The position numbers were made by a program, and so were the translations under genes. The notes under the pieces are model-generated. The model searched no databases. It was not told the origin of the DNA and worked only from the letters and a program-made list of their open reading frames with translations. From Deltaproteobacteria bacterium (GTDB lineage: Bacteria > Myxococcota > B64-G9), in the NCBI GenBank assembly GCA_019314375.1, contig JAFCZJ010000027.1, positions 1-46,610 on the forward strand: 46,610 nucleotides of DNA. The letters run 5' to 3'. Shown piece after piece: positions 1-7,575 of this stretch. The first letter of the stretch is position 1; each line of letters begins with the position of its first letter.

Positions 1-749
1 AAGCCTCCATCGCCTTCGTCGATCCCGGCGGGTATGAGCTCGCTCGCCTCCGACCCGAAGTTGAAATAGATCTTCGGCAAGGGATAGCCCATGGTCGTGT
101 AGTGCTCGTAGATGCTGTAGAACGTGAAAAGAACGAAATTGGTGTATGCGTTTTGGGCCCTTGCGTCACCGAAGGAGTAGTCGGCAAAGGGCTCGTTGCC
201 CAGGGAACCGCCCAGATCGACCATCTTGTTGGCGATGCCGTTTCGTATGTCGTTTAGTGGATCCACCGCCAGGTAGATAACCGAAAGGGGGGCCGTGACG
301 GCGATTCGATCGGTGATGAAGCGCTGGATGGATTCCGGGTAGAAGGGCCCGAGGACGTCGGGCTCGTAGACCGCGTCATGACCATAGTCCCACGGAATTC
401 CATCCATGTAGTGCAAGGCCAGGATGTCACCGTAGGCGGGATCGGTGACCCGTTCGATGAGTTCGGAGACCGAATCGGGATTCGGGTCAAAGGGCCAGGT
501 CGTGAAGCCAAGATAAAAGGAGCGTGAGCTCGTATCCGCACAAATGTGCGATTGCGGGTCGCAGACTTCGCCCACTTCCATGTTGCAGTCCGTATCCTCG
601 TCGCAGTAACCCTCGGCGAGTACACAGAAATTGTCGACGCAGGTCTGCCAAATCTCGCAGGCCGGCGTACAAGTGTCTTCGGCATTATCGCTTTCACAAT
701 GTATGACGAACAAAGACACCAGCAGCGGAATGATAAGCGAGTTTTTCAT
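1..749 (-). CDS. Cys-rich exported protein, possible glycoside-hydrolase-like domain (3' end outside window)
   Basis: The reading frame is open from the ATG at 749 to the window edge, about 249 codons. An AGGAG ribosome site lies 4 nt upstream; a second ATG directly before it (752) is also possible. The protein starts with a hydrophobic segment ending in VIHC, a poor lipoprotein box, so it may be a lipoprotein or an ordinary secreted protein. A Cys-rich stretch follows (about residues 27-70, with DEDTDC and GEVCDPQSHIC) that resembles the repeats of the lipoprotein at 44781-46103. After residue 75 comes a globular region beginning SRSFYLGFTTWPFDPNP, with LALHYMDGIPWDYG further on. The aromatic/acidic pattern is reminiscent of TIM-barrel glycosidases, but I cannot assign a family. 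It is divergent from sbcD, with a large palindrome between the two genes. Confidence 0.75.
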   Translation of the reverse strand, partial: MKNSLIIPLLVSLFVIHCESDNAEDTCTPACEIWQTCVDNFCVLAEGYCDEDTDCNMEVGEVCDPQSHICADTSSRSFYLGFTTWPFDPNPDSVSELIERVTDPAYGDILALHYMDGIPWDYGHDAVYEPDVLGPFYPESIQRFITDRIAVTAPLSVIYLAVDPLNDIRNGIANKMVDLGGSLGNEPFADYSFGDARAQNAYTNFVLFTFYSIYEHYTTMGYPLPKIYFNFGSEASELIPAGIDEGDGG

Positions 750-775
750 CATGCTCCTTTGTGTTCCCCGCCTCA

Positions 776-833
776 GGGGGTCAGGCGTGCTCATATATCA
801 CTTTTTGGTGAAATATGAGCACGCCTGACCCCC
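776..833. repeat. Perfect 21-bp inverted repeat between divergent genes (REP-like palindrome)
   Basis: The left arm 776-796 (GGGGG then TCAGGCGTGCTCATAT) is exactly complementary to 813-833. The 16-nt centre contains a further TCAC/GTGA pair after one mismatch. It lies between the starts of two divergent genes (749 and 912), so a simple transcription terminator is a poor explanation. The design, a run of G followed by a long palindrome ending in a run of C, matches the palindromes at 5600 and 31810 although the arm sequence differs. REP-like sequences mobilised by IS200/RAYT-type transposases have this look; that origin is inference. Confidence 0.7.
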
Positions 834-911
834 GGTTTTGTCAGAGGTCTATGATATGGTCTTTTCGTTCTCTCATTCTTGACCCGGCCTTTGGCGCGGG
901 GAAGGTGGAAG

Positions 912-2063
912 ATGCGCATATTGCATACAGCGGATTGGCATTTGGGTCGCTTGCTGCACGGCACATCGTTGCTGGAAGACCAGGCTCATCTGCTTGAGCA
1001 GCTGGTGACTTTGACCCAGGATGCGGATGTCGATGCGGTGGTGATCGCGGGTGATGTTTATGATCGGGCCCAGCCGCCGGTGGATGCGGTGCGGCTTTTG
1101 GATCAGGTGCTCGAGCGTTTGATTTGTGAGTTTCAGGTGCCGGTGATCATGGTGGCGGGCAACCACGACAGCCCCGATCGCTTGGCTTATTGTTCGGGGA
1201 TTCTTGCGGGACAGGGTTTGCATGTACATGGGCAGGTGGGGGTCGAGGCAAGGATCGAAACCCTCAAGGACGAAGCCGGGCCGGTGCATTTTTGTATGCT
1301 GCCTTTTGTCGAGCCGGCGGTGGCCCGGGGGGTCTTTGAGGATTCGGAGATCAAGAACCATGATCAGGCCATGGGCGCGTCCATCGAGCGATTGCGGGCC
1401 GCCTTGCCGAAAAACGAGCGCTCCGTGCTTGTGGCGCACGCCTTTGTGCAGGGCGGTGAAGCCAGCGAATCCGAGCGGCCCTTGTGGGTGGGTGGCACGG
1501 GTGCCGTGGCTGAAGCTCGCTTTGCCGGTTTTGATTACGTGGCCTTGGGGCATTTGCATCGGGCGCAGCGGGTTGGCGAGGATCGGGTGCGGTACGCTGG
1601 CTCTTTGTTGAAGTACAGCTTTGCGGAAGCGGCTCAGGAAAAGAGCGTGAGCATCGTGGACATGGGCAAGTCGGGGAAGGTGGAAGTCGAGCGCGTGAAT
1701 CTCTCGCCTCTGCGTGACCTTCGGCGAATCGAAGGCTGCATGGATGAGCTGTTGGCGGGGGCAGAGGACGATCCGGCGCCTGATGATTATTTCGAGGTTC
1801 GTTTGATGGATCCGCATCCGGTCTTGGATGCCATGGGACGCTTGCGCTCGGTTTATCCCAACACCCTGCACATCGAGCGCCCCGGCCTCGAGCCCCGAGG
1901 GGCTGGGGCGGCGCGGGCCGCGGGCGATCATCGCAAGGTGGGTCTCGACGATCTTTTTGGGCAGTTTTACAAGCAACGCCGTGGGCACGAGATGGACGAG
2001 GCCCGAAGCGACCTGGTCGCCGAGGTTTTGGAAGACATGCGTCGCCGTGAGCGGGAGGGCTGA
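912..2063 (+). CDS. sbcD: Exonuclease subunit SbcD (Mre11-type nuclease)
   Basis: This 383-residue protein is the nuclease subunit of the SbcCD complex, which cuts DNA hairpins and processes broken ends in the cytoplasm. The metallophosphoesterase motifs appear in order: TADWHLG near the N-terminus (metal ligands Asp8 and His10), AGDVYD, GNHDSPDR and GHLH. The length matches the family. The ATG at 912 is chosen because MRILHTADWHLG is the usual start of SbcD and a GAAGGTGGAAG ribosome site precedes it; an upstream in-frame start at 879 would add residues not found in the family. sbcC follows after 4 nt, so the two are co-transcribed. SbcCD attacks long palindromes, and several lie in this window. 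Confidence 0.96.
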   Translation: MRILHTADWHLGRLLHGTSLLEDQAHLLEQLVTLTQDADVDAVVIAGDVYDRAQPPVDAVRLLDQVLERLICEFQVPVIMVAGNHDSPDRLAYCSGILAGQGLHVHGQVGVEARIETLKDEAGPVHFCMLPFVEPAVARGVFEDSEIKNHDQAMGASIERLRAALPKNERSVLVAHAFVQGGEASESERPLWVGGTGAVAEARFAGFDYVALGHLHRAQRVGEDRVRYAGSLLKYSFAEAAQEKSVSIVDMGKSGKVEVERVNLSPLRDLRRIEGCMDELLAGAEDDPAPDDYFEVRLMDPHPVLDAMGRLRSVYPNTLHIERPGLEPRGAGAARAAGDHRKVGLDDLFGQFYKQRRGHEMDEARSDLVAEVLEDMRRREREG

Positions 2064-2067
2064 AAAC

Positions 2068-5000
2068 ATGCGCCCGACCCAACTTACCCTCCGCGCTTTT
2101 GGGCCCTACGCCGACGAGCAGGTTTTTAACTTTGACGAGCTTGGCGACGCGGATTTCTTTTTGATCCACGGCCCGACCGGCTCGGGCAAGTCCACCATTC
2201 TGGACGCCATGTGTTTTGCGCTTTACGGCGACAGCTCGGGCGGAGAGCGGGAGGCAAAAGACCTGCGCAGCCAGTACGCCAAGCCCACGGAAATCACCGA
2301 GGTGGTTTTTGAGTTTGAGCTTGGCCAAGAGAGCTACAAGCTCGAGCGCATCCCTGGGCATGAGCGGGCCAAAAAACGAGGTAAGGGCACGACCCAGCAG
2401 TCGCACGAGGCCAGCCTGTACCGGCGCGCAGAGGATGAGCGCTGGGAGGTGATGGAGTCGCAGCCGACGGGGGTGACGGACCGAGTCGAGAAGCTTCTGG
2501 GCTTTGATGTGGCTCAGTTTCGCCAGGTGGTCATGTTACCCCAGGGCCGCTTCCGTGAGTTTCTGTCCTCTAGATCTACTGACAAGCAGAAGCTCTTGGC
2601 CAAGCTCTTCGACACCGACCGCTATAAACGATTTGCGGAAATCCTGAAAGAAGAGAAGAAGCAGCTCGAAGCGCGAAACCAGAAGCTTGCTGACGAGGAC
2701 GCAGGGCTTCTCAAGCAATGGGCGGTGGAGGACCTTGTGGGTCTTCAGGCGGCGCGAGATGCGTTTTCCGTCGAGCAGAAAGAGCAGAAGCAAGAGCAGA
2801 AAGAAATCCAGAAGCTCTTGAGCGAGCAAGAGTCGCTTTTGCGTGCCGCCGAAAAAAGAGCCGAGTGTTTTGCGGAACTCGACCTGGCGACCGAGGCACT
2901 TGCATTGCTTGAGGCCAAGGCCGATGAACAGGCCCGCGATCAAAGTCGCCTGGATCAAGCCGTGTTGGCCAAAGGCCTGAGAGATGTGTTTGAGCACCTG
3001 AGTCGCCGCCGGAAAGAGGATAAAGAGCTCCAGGGCGGGTATGCGGTTGCGGAAAAAGTGCATGCCGAACAAGAAAAACGGTGCGCCCGCGCCAAGAAAG
3101 ACCTGAAGGCCGAAGAAGGCAAGGGACAAGAGCGTGAAGATCTGGCCATTCGGCTTAAGGAGATGGAAGGCCTGAAGAACAAGGCCCAGGCCTTGACCAA
3201 AGCCCGACAAGCACAGGACGAGGCGCAGGCCGTGCAGAAGGGCTTGTCTGAAGAACTGAAGTCTGAAGAAGGGTGGCTCGAGAAAAAAAAGAAGCTGAAG
3301 CAGCAGGCCCGCGAGGCGCTGAGACAGGCGGAGGCCTTGGCGGCCGGCTTGCGGGCGCTTTCGCTTGAACAGGAGAAAGCGGCCAAGCAGCTCGCGGAGG
3401 CACAAAAGGCCCAGAAGACGATCTCGGACCGGAAGCGACTTGAGCTGGAGCTCGCCAAGCTTGAAAAGAAGGCAGACCAAGCAAAGCTTCGCCGAGAGGA
3501 AAGGCGAGCCGAACTCTATCGCACAGAGCAGGCCTGGCTGCATGGCCAGGCGCTGGTGCTGGCGCGAGAGTTGAAAGCGGGCGAGGCCTGTCCCGTCTGT
3601 GGATCGACCGCGCATCCAGAGCCAGCGGTCGCAAATGATGATGTGGCCGCGCCGCCTGAGTTGCAGGCGCTGGAGGCGCTGCGAAAAGATCACGACAAGC
3701 TTGTTGGTCTGGCTGAGCAAGCCGCGGAGACCCTGCAGGGAAAAAACCTTGAGCTTGCGAGCCTGGGCGATGCACAGACCGAAGCCGAAGGGATGACCGA
3801 AGCGCAGCTCAAAGAGCAGACTTTGAACCTGAAGACCTTGGCGCAAGACATCGAGCGGGCCCGCAAGGCAGAAGAGGGCCTGGACGCAGGCAGAGAAAAA
3901 CAGAGGCTTGCTGAAAATGAGGTCGAGGCGGCCGAGGCGACGCGCAAGGCCGCGGATCTGGCGCTTCGCGAGGCGGAAAAGAACACGGAGCGCAAAAAGG
4001 CGTCCAGGGAATTGCTTCTGAATGATTTACCGGAAGCGCTGCGAACAGAAGGGGCCATCGAGGCAAAACGAGAAGCGGTCAAAGAGCAGATGGCCGTTAT
4101 GGCCAAGGCCCTCAAAGAGGCCAAGCAGAAAGAAGCGTTTGGCGAGAAGGCTTTGGCAAAGACCGCCGCCGAGCAGTCGCGAGCCCAGGGCTTGTCGGCC
4201 AAGGCGACCGACGACTTGGCCGAGGCGCAAAAGGCCTTAGCCGATCGTCTTTTGCGCACGCCTTTTGTTGACGAAGCAGCACTTCGAAAAGCGCAGATGG
4301 ATGACGATGAGATGGCGCGCATGGAGAAGGCGGTCAAGGCCCACGCCGAACAGCTCAAGTCTTCCAGGGACCGCCTAAGCCGAGCGACAAAGAAAGTGGA
4401 GGGACAAAATCGACCGGACACCAAGAACCTCAAGCAGGCCGAGGAAGAAATCCGCGCGAAACTGAATGCGCAGCACGAGTTGATTGGCGAGCTGCAGGGG
4501 CGCATCAAAGAGATGGGCGCGGCTTTGAAGATCTTGGGTGAGCGCGACCAGGAGCGCAAGCGGCTTAATGCGCGCTTTGAGGTGGTGGCGGATCTCGGGG
4601 ATTTGGCAAACGACCCGCACCTGCCCTTTGAGCGTTGGGTGCTGACCGCTTTGCTGGACGACGTGCTGGTGCGGGCCTCGAAACGCTTGCACGTCATGAG
4701 CCAGGGGCGCTATCGCATGCGGCGCGAAACCGAGGACACCACCTACGGCGGGCTGGAGATGATTGTCGAGGACGCCCACAGCGGACAAGATCGACCGGTG
4801 AGCACGCTCTCCGGCGGTGAGGGCTTCATGGCCTCTCTCGCCCTGGCCCTCGGCTTGTCCGACGTCGTGCAGAGTTACGCCGGCGGCATTCACCTGGATA
4901 CCTTGTTCATCGACGAGGGCTTTGGTTCCCTGGATCCCGAGGCCCTGGATCAAGCGATCAGCAGCTTGATGAAGCTAAACATCCCCGGCCGTCTTGTGGG

Positions 5001-5097
5001 CATCATCTCCCACGTCGAAGAACTCAAGCAACGCATCCCCGCGCGCTTAGAGATCGAAAAAGGCGAGCGCGGCAGTCGTGCGAGGTTTGTGGTCTGA
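2068..5097 (+). CDS. sbcC: Exonuclease subunit SbcC (Rad50-type SMC ATPase)
   Basis: At 1009 residues this is the ATPase partner of SbcD. Walker A is GPTGSGKS at residues 35-42 and a QGRFREFL segment follows near residue 160. A very long, Lys/Glu/Ala-rich coiled coil runs from about 195 to 860. It is interrupted by the zinc hook CPVC (Cys508 and Cys511), which dimerises two molecules. The C-terminal lobe carries the signature LSGGEGF (from residue 914) and Walker B with catalytic Asp949-Glu950 (FIDEGFGSLD). The ATG at 2068 has GGAGGG 8 nt upstream, inside the end of sbcD. The next gene is convergent and ends only 5 nt away. Confidence 0.96.
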   Translation: MRPTQLTLRAFGPYADEQVFNFDELGDADFFLIHGPTGSGKSTILDAMCFALYGDSSGGEREAKDLRSQYAKPTEITEVVFEFELGQESYKLERIPGHERAKKRGKGTTQQSHEASLYRRAEDERWEVMESQPTGVTDRVEKLLGFDVAQFRQVVMLPQGRFREFLSSRSTDKQKLLAKLFDTDRYKRFAEILKEEKKQLEARNQKLADEDAGLLKQWAVEDLVGLQAARDAFSVEQKEQKQEQKEIQKLLSEQESLLRAAEKRAECFAELDLATEALALLEAKADEQARDQSRLDQAVLAKGLRDVFEHLSRRRKEDKELQGGYAVAEKVHAEQEKRCARAKKDLKAEEGKGQEREDLAIRLKEMEGLKNKAQALTKARQAQDEAQAVQKGLSEELKSEEGWLEKKKKLKQQAREALRQAEALAAGLRALSLEQEKAAKQLAEAQKAQKTISDRKRLELELAKLEKKADQAKLRREERRAELYRTEQAWLHGQALVLARELKAGEACPVCGSTAHPEPAVANDDVAAPPELQALEALRKDHDKLVGLAEQAAETLQGKNLELASLGDAQTEAEGMTEAQLKEQTLNLKTLAQDIERARKAEEGLDAGREKQRLAENEVEAAEATRKAADLALREAEKNTERKKASRELLLNDLPEALRTEGAIEAKREAVKEQMAVMAKALKEAKQKEAFGEKALAKTAAEQSRAQGLSAKATDDLAEAQKALADRLLRTPFVDEAALRKAQMDDDEMARMEKAVKAHAEQLKSSRDRLSRATKKVEGQNRPDTKNLKQAEEEIRAKLNAQHELIGELQGRIKEMGAALKILGERDQERKRLNARFEVVADLGDLANDPHLPFERWVLTALLDDVLVRASKRLHVMSQGRYRMRRETEDTTYGGLEMIVEDAHSGQDRPVSTLSGGEGFMASLALALGLSDVVQSYAGGIHLDTLFIDEGFGSLDPEALDQAISSLMKLNIPGRLVGIISHVEELKQRIPARLEIEKGERGSRARFVV

Positions 5098-5102
5098 GAA
5101 TT

Positions 5103-5585
5103 CTAGCCCTTCCAGGGCTCGTAGAGTGATAGGCCGAGGGCAGAGCGGACCTTGCCGGCCACCCCTTGTGCCTTGTGAGAGGCATTGCAGCTTGCAATGT
5201 TTAGTTTGCTGTTTCTGTCCTCTAAGCGCACCACCCAACGTTCCCTCCTTTGCCTGGTAGAAAGTGCGCTTGCACGAAAGCCTTGTGTTTCAATGACGGT
5301 CACGGTCAAACCCTTGGCGTCGAAGCGCTTGCTTCCGAAGAGACTGGTGACGTGGACTCGTTGGCCGACGCGCTGAATGCTTCGCCAGCGAAAGACACCC
5401 GCGATAGAGAGGCCAAAGGCACCCAGGCCCAAAAGTAGGCGAGTGAGGGTCGGGTCGCCATGCCGCCGCAAGTTGGTGATTCCGGCAAGTTCCAAAGCCA
5501 GCAAGACCGCCAAGATCAGACCCAAGCCAAAGAGCTCCCAGGGGCGCTCGATGACCCGGTTGTTGGCTTCGTCGTAGGTCAACAT
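5103..5585 (-). CDS. Small membrane protein with PH-like soluble tail (paralog of 6890-7318)
   Basis: This 160-residue protein starts MLTYDEANNRVIERPWELFG and has two hydrophobic segments (about residues 17-36 and 45-65). The loop WRSIQRVGQRV and a soluble, beta-looking tail with SLFGSKRF follow. It is clearly related to the protein at 6890-7318, which has WRSIRCEGKRL and SLFRAKEL at the same place, and looser in layout to the one at 43954-44427. Two membrane helices followed by a short beta domain recall bacterial PH-domain membrane proteins; the function is unknown. The ATG at 5585 is the only start giving this shared N-terminus. A longer in-frame extension to 6293 would run antisense through the neighbouring lipoprotein and is rejected. 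Confidence 0.8.
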   Translation of the reverse strand: MLTYDEANNRVIERPWELFGLGLILAVLLALELAGITNLRRHGDPTLTRLLLGLGAFGLSIAGVFRWRSIQRVGQRVHVTSLFGSKRFDAKGLTVTVIETQGFRASALSTRQRRERWVVRLEDRNSKLNIASCNASHKAQGVAGKVRSALGLSLYEPWKG

Positions 5586-5599
5586 AAAGTTTTCTCTGA

Positions 5600-5662
5600 G
5601 GGGACGTTGTTGCGTTATTCTCATTAATCGAAGATTAATGAGAATAACGCAACAACGTCCCC
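5600..5662. repeat. Perfect 30-bp inverted repeat, copy 1 of the GGGGACGTTGTTGCG palindrome
   Basis: Arms 5600-5629 and 5633-5662 are exactly complementary around a 3-nt centre. The arm begins GGGGACGTTGTTGCG. The same element recurs at 31810-31878 with two substitutions per arm, each matched in the other arm. Here it lies between divergent genes, 28 nt before the ATG at 5691, so it would form a hairpin in that 5' leader. It looks like a REP/MITE-type mobile palindrome or a regulatory hairpin. Confidence 0.85.
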
Positions 5663-5690
5663 CTGCGGGGATAAAAAAATGGAGCATGTC

Positions 5691-6875
5691 ATGAAGCGAT
5701 TTTTGATTTGGCCTTTGGGCTTGTTTTTGGTTTGTGCTTTGTCTTTTGGTGCTTGCAGCGACGACACCGCCGGTAACGATGTGGATGGTGGTGGAGACGA
5801 CGGCAGCAGCAACGTCAGTGATGGTGGCGATGCGGGCGAGACCGGCGATGTGCAGCGCACCGATGGCGGCAGTTTCTCGGATGATTTTAATGAGTGCGTG
5901 AGCGTTGCTGAGACAGCCACCAACACGCGCGGCCCGGCCGACGTGATCATCGCCGTGGACAATACGCCGTCCATGTATAACGAGATCGAAGAAGTTCGAG
6001 CCAACCTGAACCGCTTCTCGGACATGGTGGTTGCCGAAGGCCTGGACTTGCATATCGTGCTCATCGGTTGTTTCTCGGATGATTGCCTGAATAGCACAAA
6101 CTGGCACACCATCTGTATCGATCCGCCCCTGGGCACCGAGGGCGCTTGCGATGAGGCCGGCAACACCGATGACTCCAACCCGCCCAATTTCTTGCATGTG
6201 AACTCCAAGGTGGAAAGCACCTGGGGCTTGTTGAGCATCATCGACACCTTCGACCAATGGCAGGGCATGCTTAGGCTTGACGCGGCCAAGCACGTGATCA
6301 TGATTTCCGACGATAACGACTCATGGAGCGCCGAGCAGTTCAATACGGACTTTTTGGCTCTGGATTCGCGGTTGGCGGGCTATCAGTTCCATGGGATTTT
6401 CTCTTACATGGACAAAGATGCCGGCTGCGCGATGGTGCCTGAGGATCCCTGCTGTACTTATTCGGCCCCCGATGGCGAAGGCGTGATCTACAGGGAGTTG
6501 GCCGAGATGACCGGCGGTCTGACCGGGGACATGTGCCTTCAGGACTTCGATTCAGTTTTCGATCAGTTCGCCACCGCGGTGGTGGATTCGGCCCGTTTGA
6601 AATGCGAGTGGGTGATCCCCGAGCCGCCGGACAATATGACTTTGGAGGTTGACCTCGTGAACCTGGAGTTCACCGATGACACGGGTGACCGTTTTCAAAT
6701 CGGGCGCGTTGAATCGGTCGATGCTTGCCTCGGGGTGGAGCATGGTTGGTACTTCGATGATCTCCTCGACCCCACCATGATTTACGTTTGTCCCCAGACC
6801 TGCGATTGGCTGCAAGGTAAAGTCGGTGCGCAGATCGACGTGCAGTTCGGTTGCGAGACGATTTGGGAAACCTGA
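5691..6875 (+). CDS. Lipoprotein with von Willebrand factor A-like domain
   Basis: This is a 394-residue lipoprotein. The signal peptide MKRFLIWPLGLFLVCALSFG ends in SFGAC, the same atypical lipobox as the lipoprotein at 22873. An Asp/Gly/Ser-rich linker (about residues 25-65) follows, typical of surface lipoproteins in myxobacteria-like genomes. The globular part opens with VIIAVDNTPSM, which matches the first MIDAS metal-binding motif of vWA domains (DxTxS form). A conserved HVIMISDDND segment comes about 110 residues later. There are many cysteines, consistent with an oxidised extracytoplasmic domain. The ATG at 5691 is preferred over 5679 because GGAG sits 6 nt upstream of it. A role in surface adhesion or protein binding is inference. 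Confidence 0.88.
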   Translation: MKRFLIWPLGLFLVCALSFGACSDDTAGNDVDGGGDDGSSNVSDGGDAGETGDVQRTDGGSFSDDFNECVSVAETATNTRGPADVIIAVDNTPSMYNEIEEVRANLNRFSDMVVAEGLDLHIVLIGCFSDDCLNSTNWHTICIDPPLGTEGACDEAGNTDDSNPPNFLHVNSKVESTWGLLSIIDTFDQWQGMLRLDAAKHVIMISDDNDSWSAEQFNTDFLALDSRLAGYQFHGIFSYMDKDAGCAMVPEDPCCTYSAPDGEGVIYRELAEMTGGLTGDMCLQDFDSVFDQFATAVVDSARLKCEWVIPEPPDNMTLEVDLVNLEFTDDTGDRFQIGRVESVDACLGVEHGWYFDDLLDPTMIYVCPQTCDWLQGKVGAQIDVQFGCETIWET

Positions 6876-6889
6876 GAATTAAGTAATTT

Positions 6890-7318
6890 TCAGCTGCAAC
6901 CCAGGGTGGCGCGGATTTTGTCGGCTCGGGCTTTGGCCTTGTCTTCGCTGCATAATTTACCCAAAAAGATGCGCTTTTTACCGTCGTCGATGTAGACCGT
7001 CCAGGTCTTGCCATTCTTTTGTTTCTCGACCTTGGCTTTGGCTTGCTTGGTGCGAAGTTCCTTGGCTCGAAAGAGACTGCTTTGCATGAGCCGCTTGCCC
7101 TCGCAGCGGATGCTGCGCCACCGATAGATGGCCAGGAACAAAAGCGAGCCCGCGGCGATCATGCCGATGAGGCGGAAGACCGCCAGGTTGCCGAAGCTTG
7201 CCAGGTCGATGACGGCGGCTTCGTGGGTACCCAGGACTCCTAAGGGAATGAGGGCCAGAAAAATAATCCACCATGGGTGTTCGGTGATGCGCTTGTGGTT
7301 CGCGTTAAAACGAAGCAT
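6890..7318 (-). CDS. Small membrane protein, paralog of 5103-5585
   Basis: The protein has 142 residues, with two predicted membrane helices (about 16-36 and 48-66) and a basic soluble tail. MLRFNANHKRITEHPWW parallels MLTYDEANNRVIERPWE of the paralog, and WRSI, SLF and the Lys-rich region align. The last third (WTVYIDDGKKRIFLGKLC) looks like a small beta sheet followed by a helix with AKARADKIRATLG. Both paralogs lie on the minus strand and bracket the plus-strand vWA lipoprotein, which suggests a local duplication. It converges with that gene, leaving only 14 nt between stops. Function unknown. Confidence 0.8.
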   Translation of the reverse strand: MLRFNANHKRITEHPWWIIFLALIPLGVLGTHEAAVIDLASFGNLAVFRLIGMIAAGSLLFLAIYRWRSIRCEGKRLMQSSLFRAKELRTKQAKAKVEKQKNGKTWTVYIDDGKKRIFLGKLCSEDKAKARADKIRATLGCS

Positions 7319-7342
7319 GAGGCACCTGTCTTCTGGTTGTTA

Positions 7343-7381
7343 GTGGCATTTATGAATCGATTTTTGATTCATTAGTGCCAC
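7343..7381. repeat. Imperfect 18-bp inverted repeat upstream of the glycyl radical operon
   Basis: The segment 7343-7360 (GTGGCATTTATGAATCGA) pairs with 7364-7381 with three non-matching positions, leaving a 3-nt loop. It lies between the divergent starts at 7318 and 7576. It resembles the other intergenic palindromes in layout but not in sequence. Confidence 0.6.
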
Positions 7382-7387
7382 GTTATG

Positions 7388-7445
7388 CTGCGCCGTATGG
7401 CGCAGTGTTAGAGGCCCATTTTCCAGGGCTTCTTATATGGCGCAG
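7388..7445. repeat. Two-hairpin intergenic element, copy 1 (related to 41278-41346)
   Basis: A perfect 7-bp stem CTGCGCC-GTAT-GGCGCAG spans 7388-7405. It is followed by a hairpin AGAGGCCC ... AGGGCTTCT (7410-7433) and then TATATGGCGCAGTA. The element at 41278-41346 contains the same modules: an AGAGGCCCTA stem, TTATGCTGCGC and GCGCAGTA. The rest of the 257-nt gap up to the start at 7576 shows no gene and no convincing promoter. Confidence 0.55.
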
Positions 7446-7575
7446 TAATATCGAAAATACTACGGCAGGCCAAGGTCTCCTGTCGAGGTTTTCTGGAAGG
7501 CATGTGTTTGCGTTCTTTTCAAAATTCGGCGACTGTCGATGGTGACGAAACCAAGCCCATTTGGCGGAGCAAGAC

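Noticed and set aside
776..833. The palindrome as an ordinary transcription terminator
   Set aside because: It lies between two divergent gene starts, so no transcript from either neighbour would end here.
873..2069. A long minus-strand reading frame (398 codons) opposite sbcD
   Set aside because: It is antisense to a gene with all nuclease motifs, has a Pro/His/Arg-rich composition and no ribosome site. It reflects the high GC content.
5586..6293. An upstream extension of the minus-strand gene at 5103-5585 through the vWA lipoprotein
   Set aside because: The extension is antisense to a convincing lipoprotein gene and lacks any domain, whereas the ATG at 5585 matches the paralog's N-terminus.
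7495..7511. A sigma54-like TGG...TTGC upstream of the glycyl radical operon
   Set aside because: The GG and GC pairs are 9 or 13 nt apart instead of 10, so the spacing is wrong.
7561..7575. TTG at 7561 as the start of the glycyl radical enzyme
   Set aside because: The GGAG within this stretch is correctly spaced for the ATG at 7576, and nothing resembling a ribosome site precedes the TTG.
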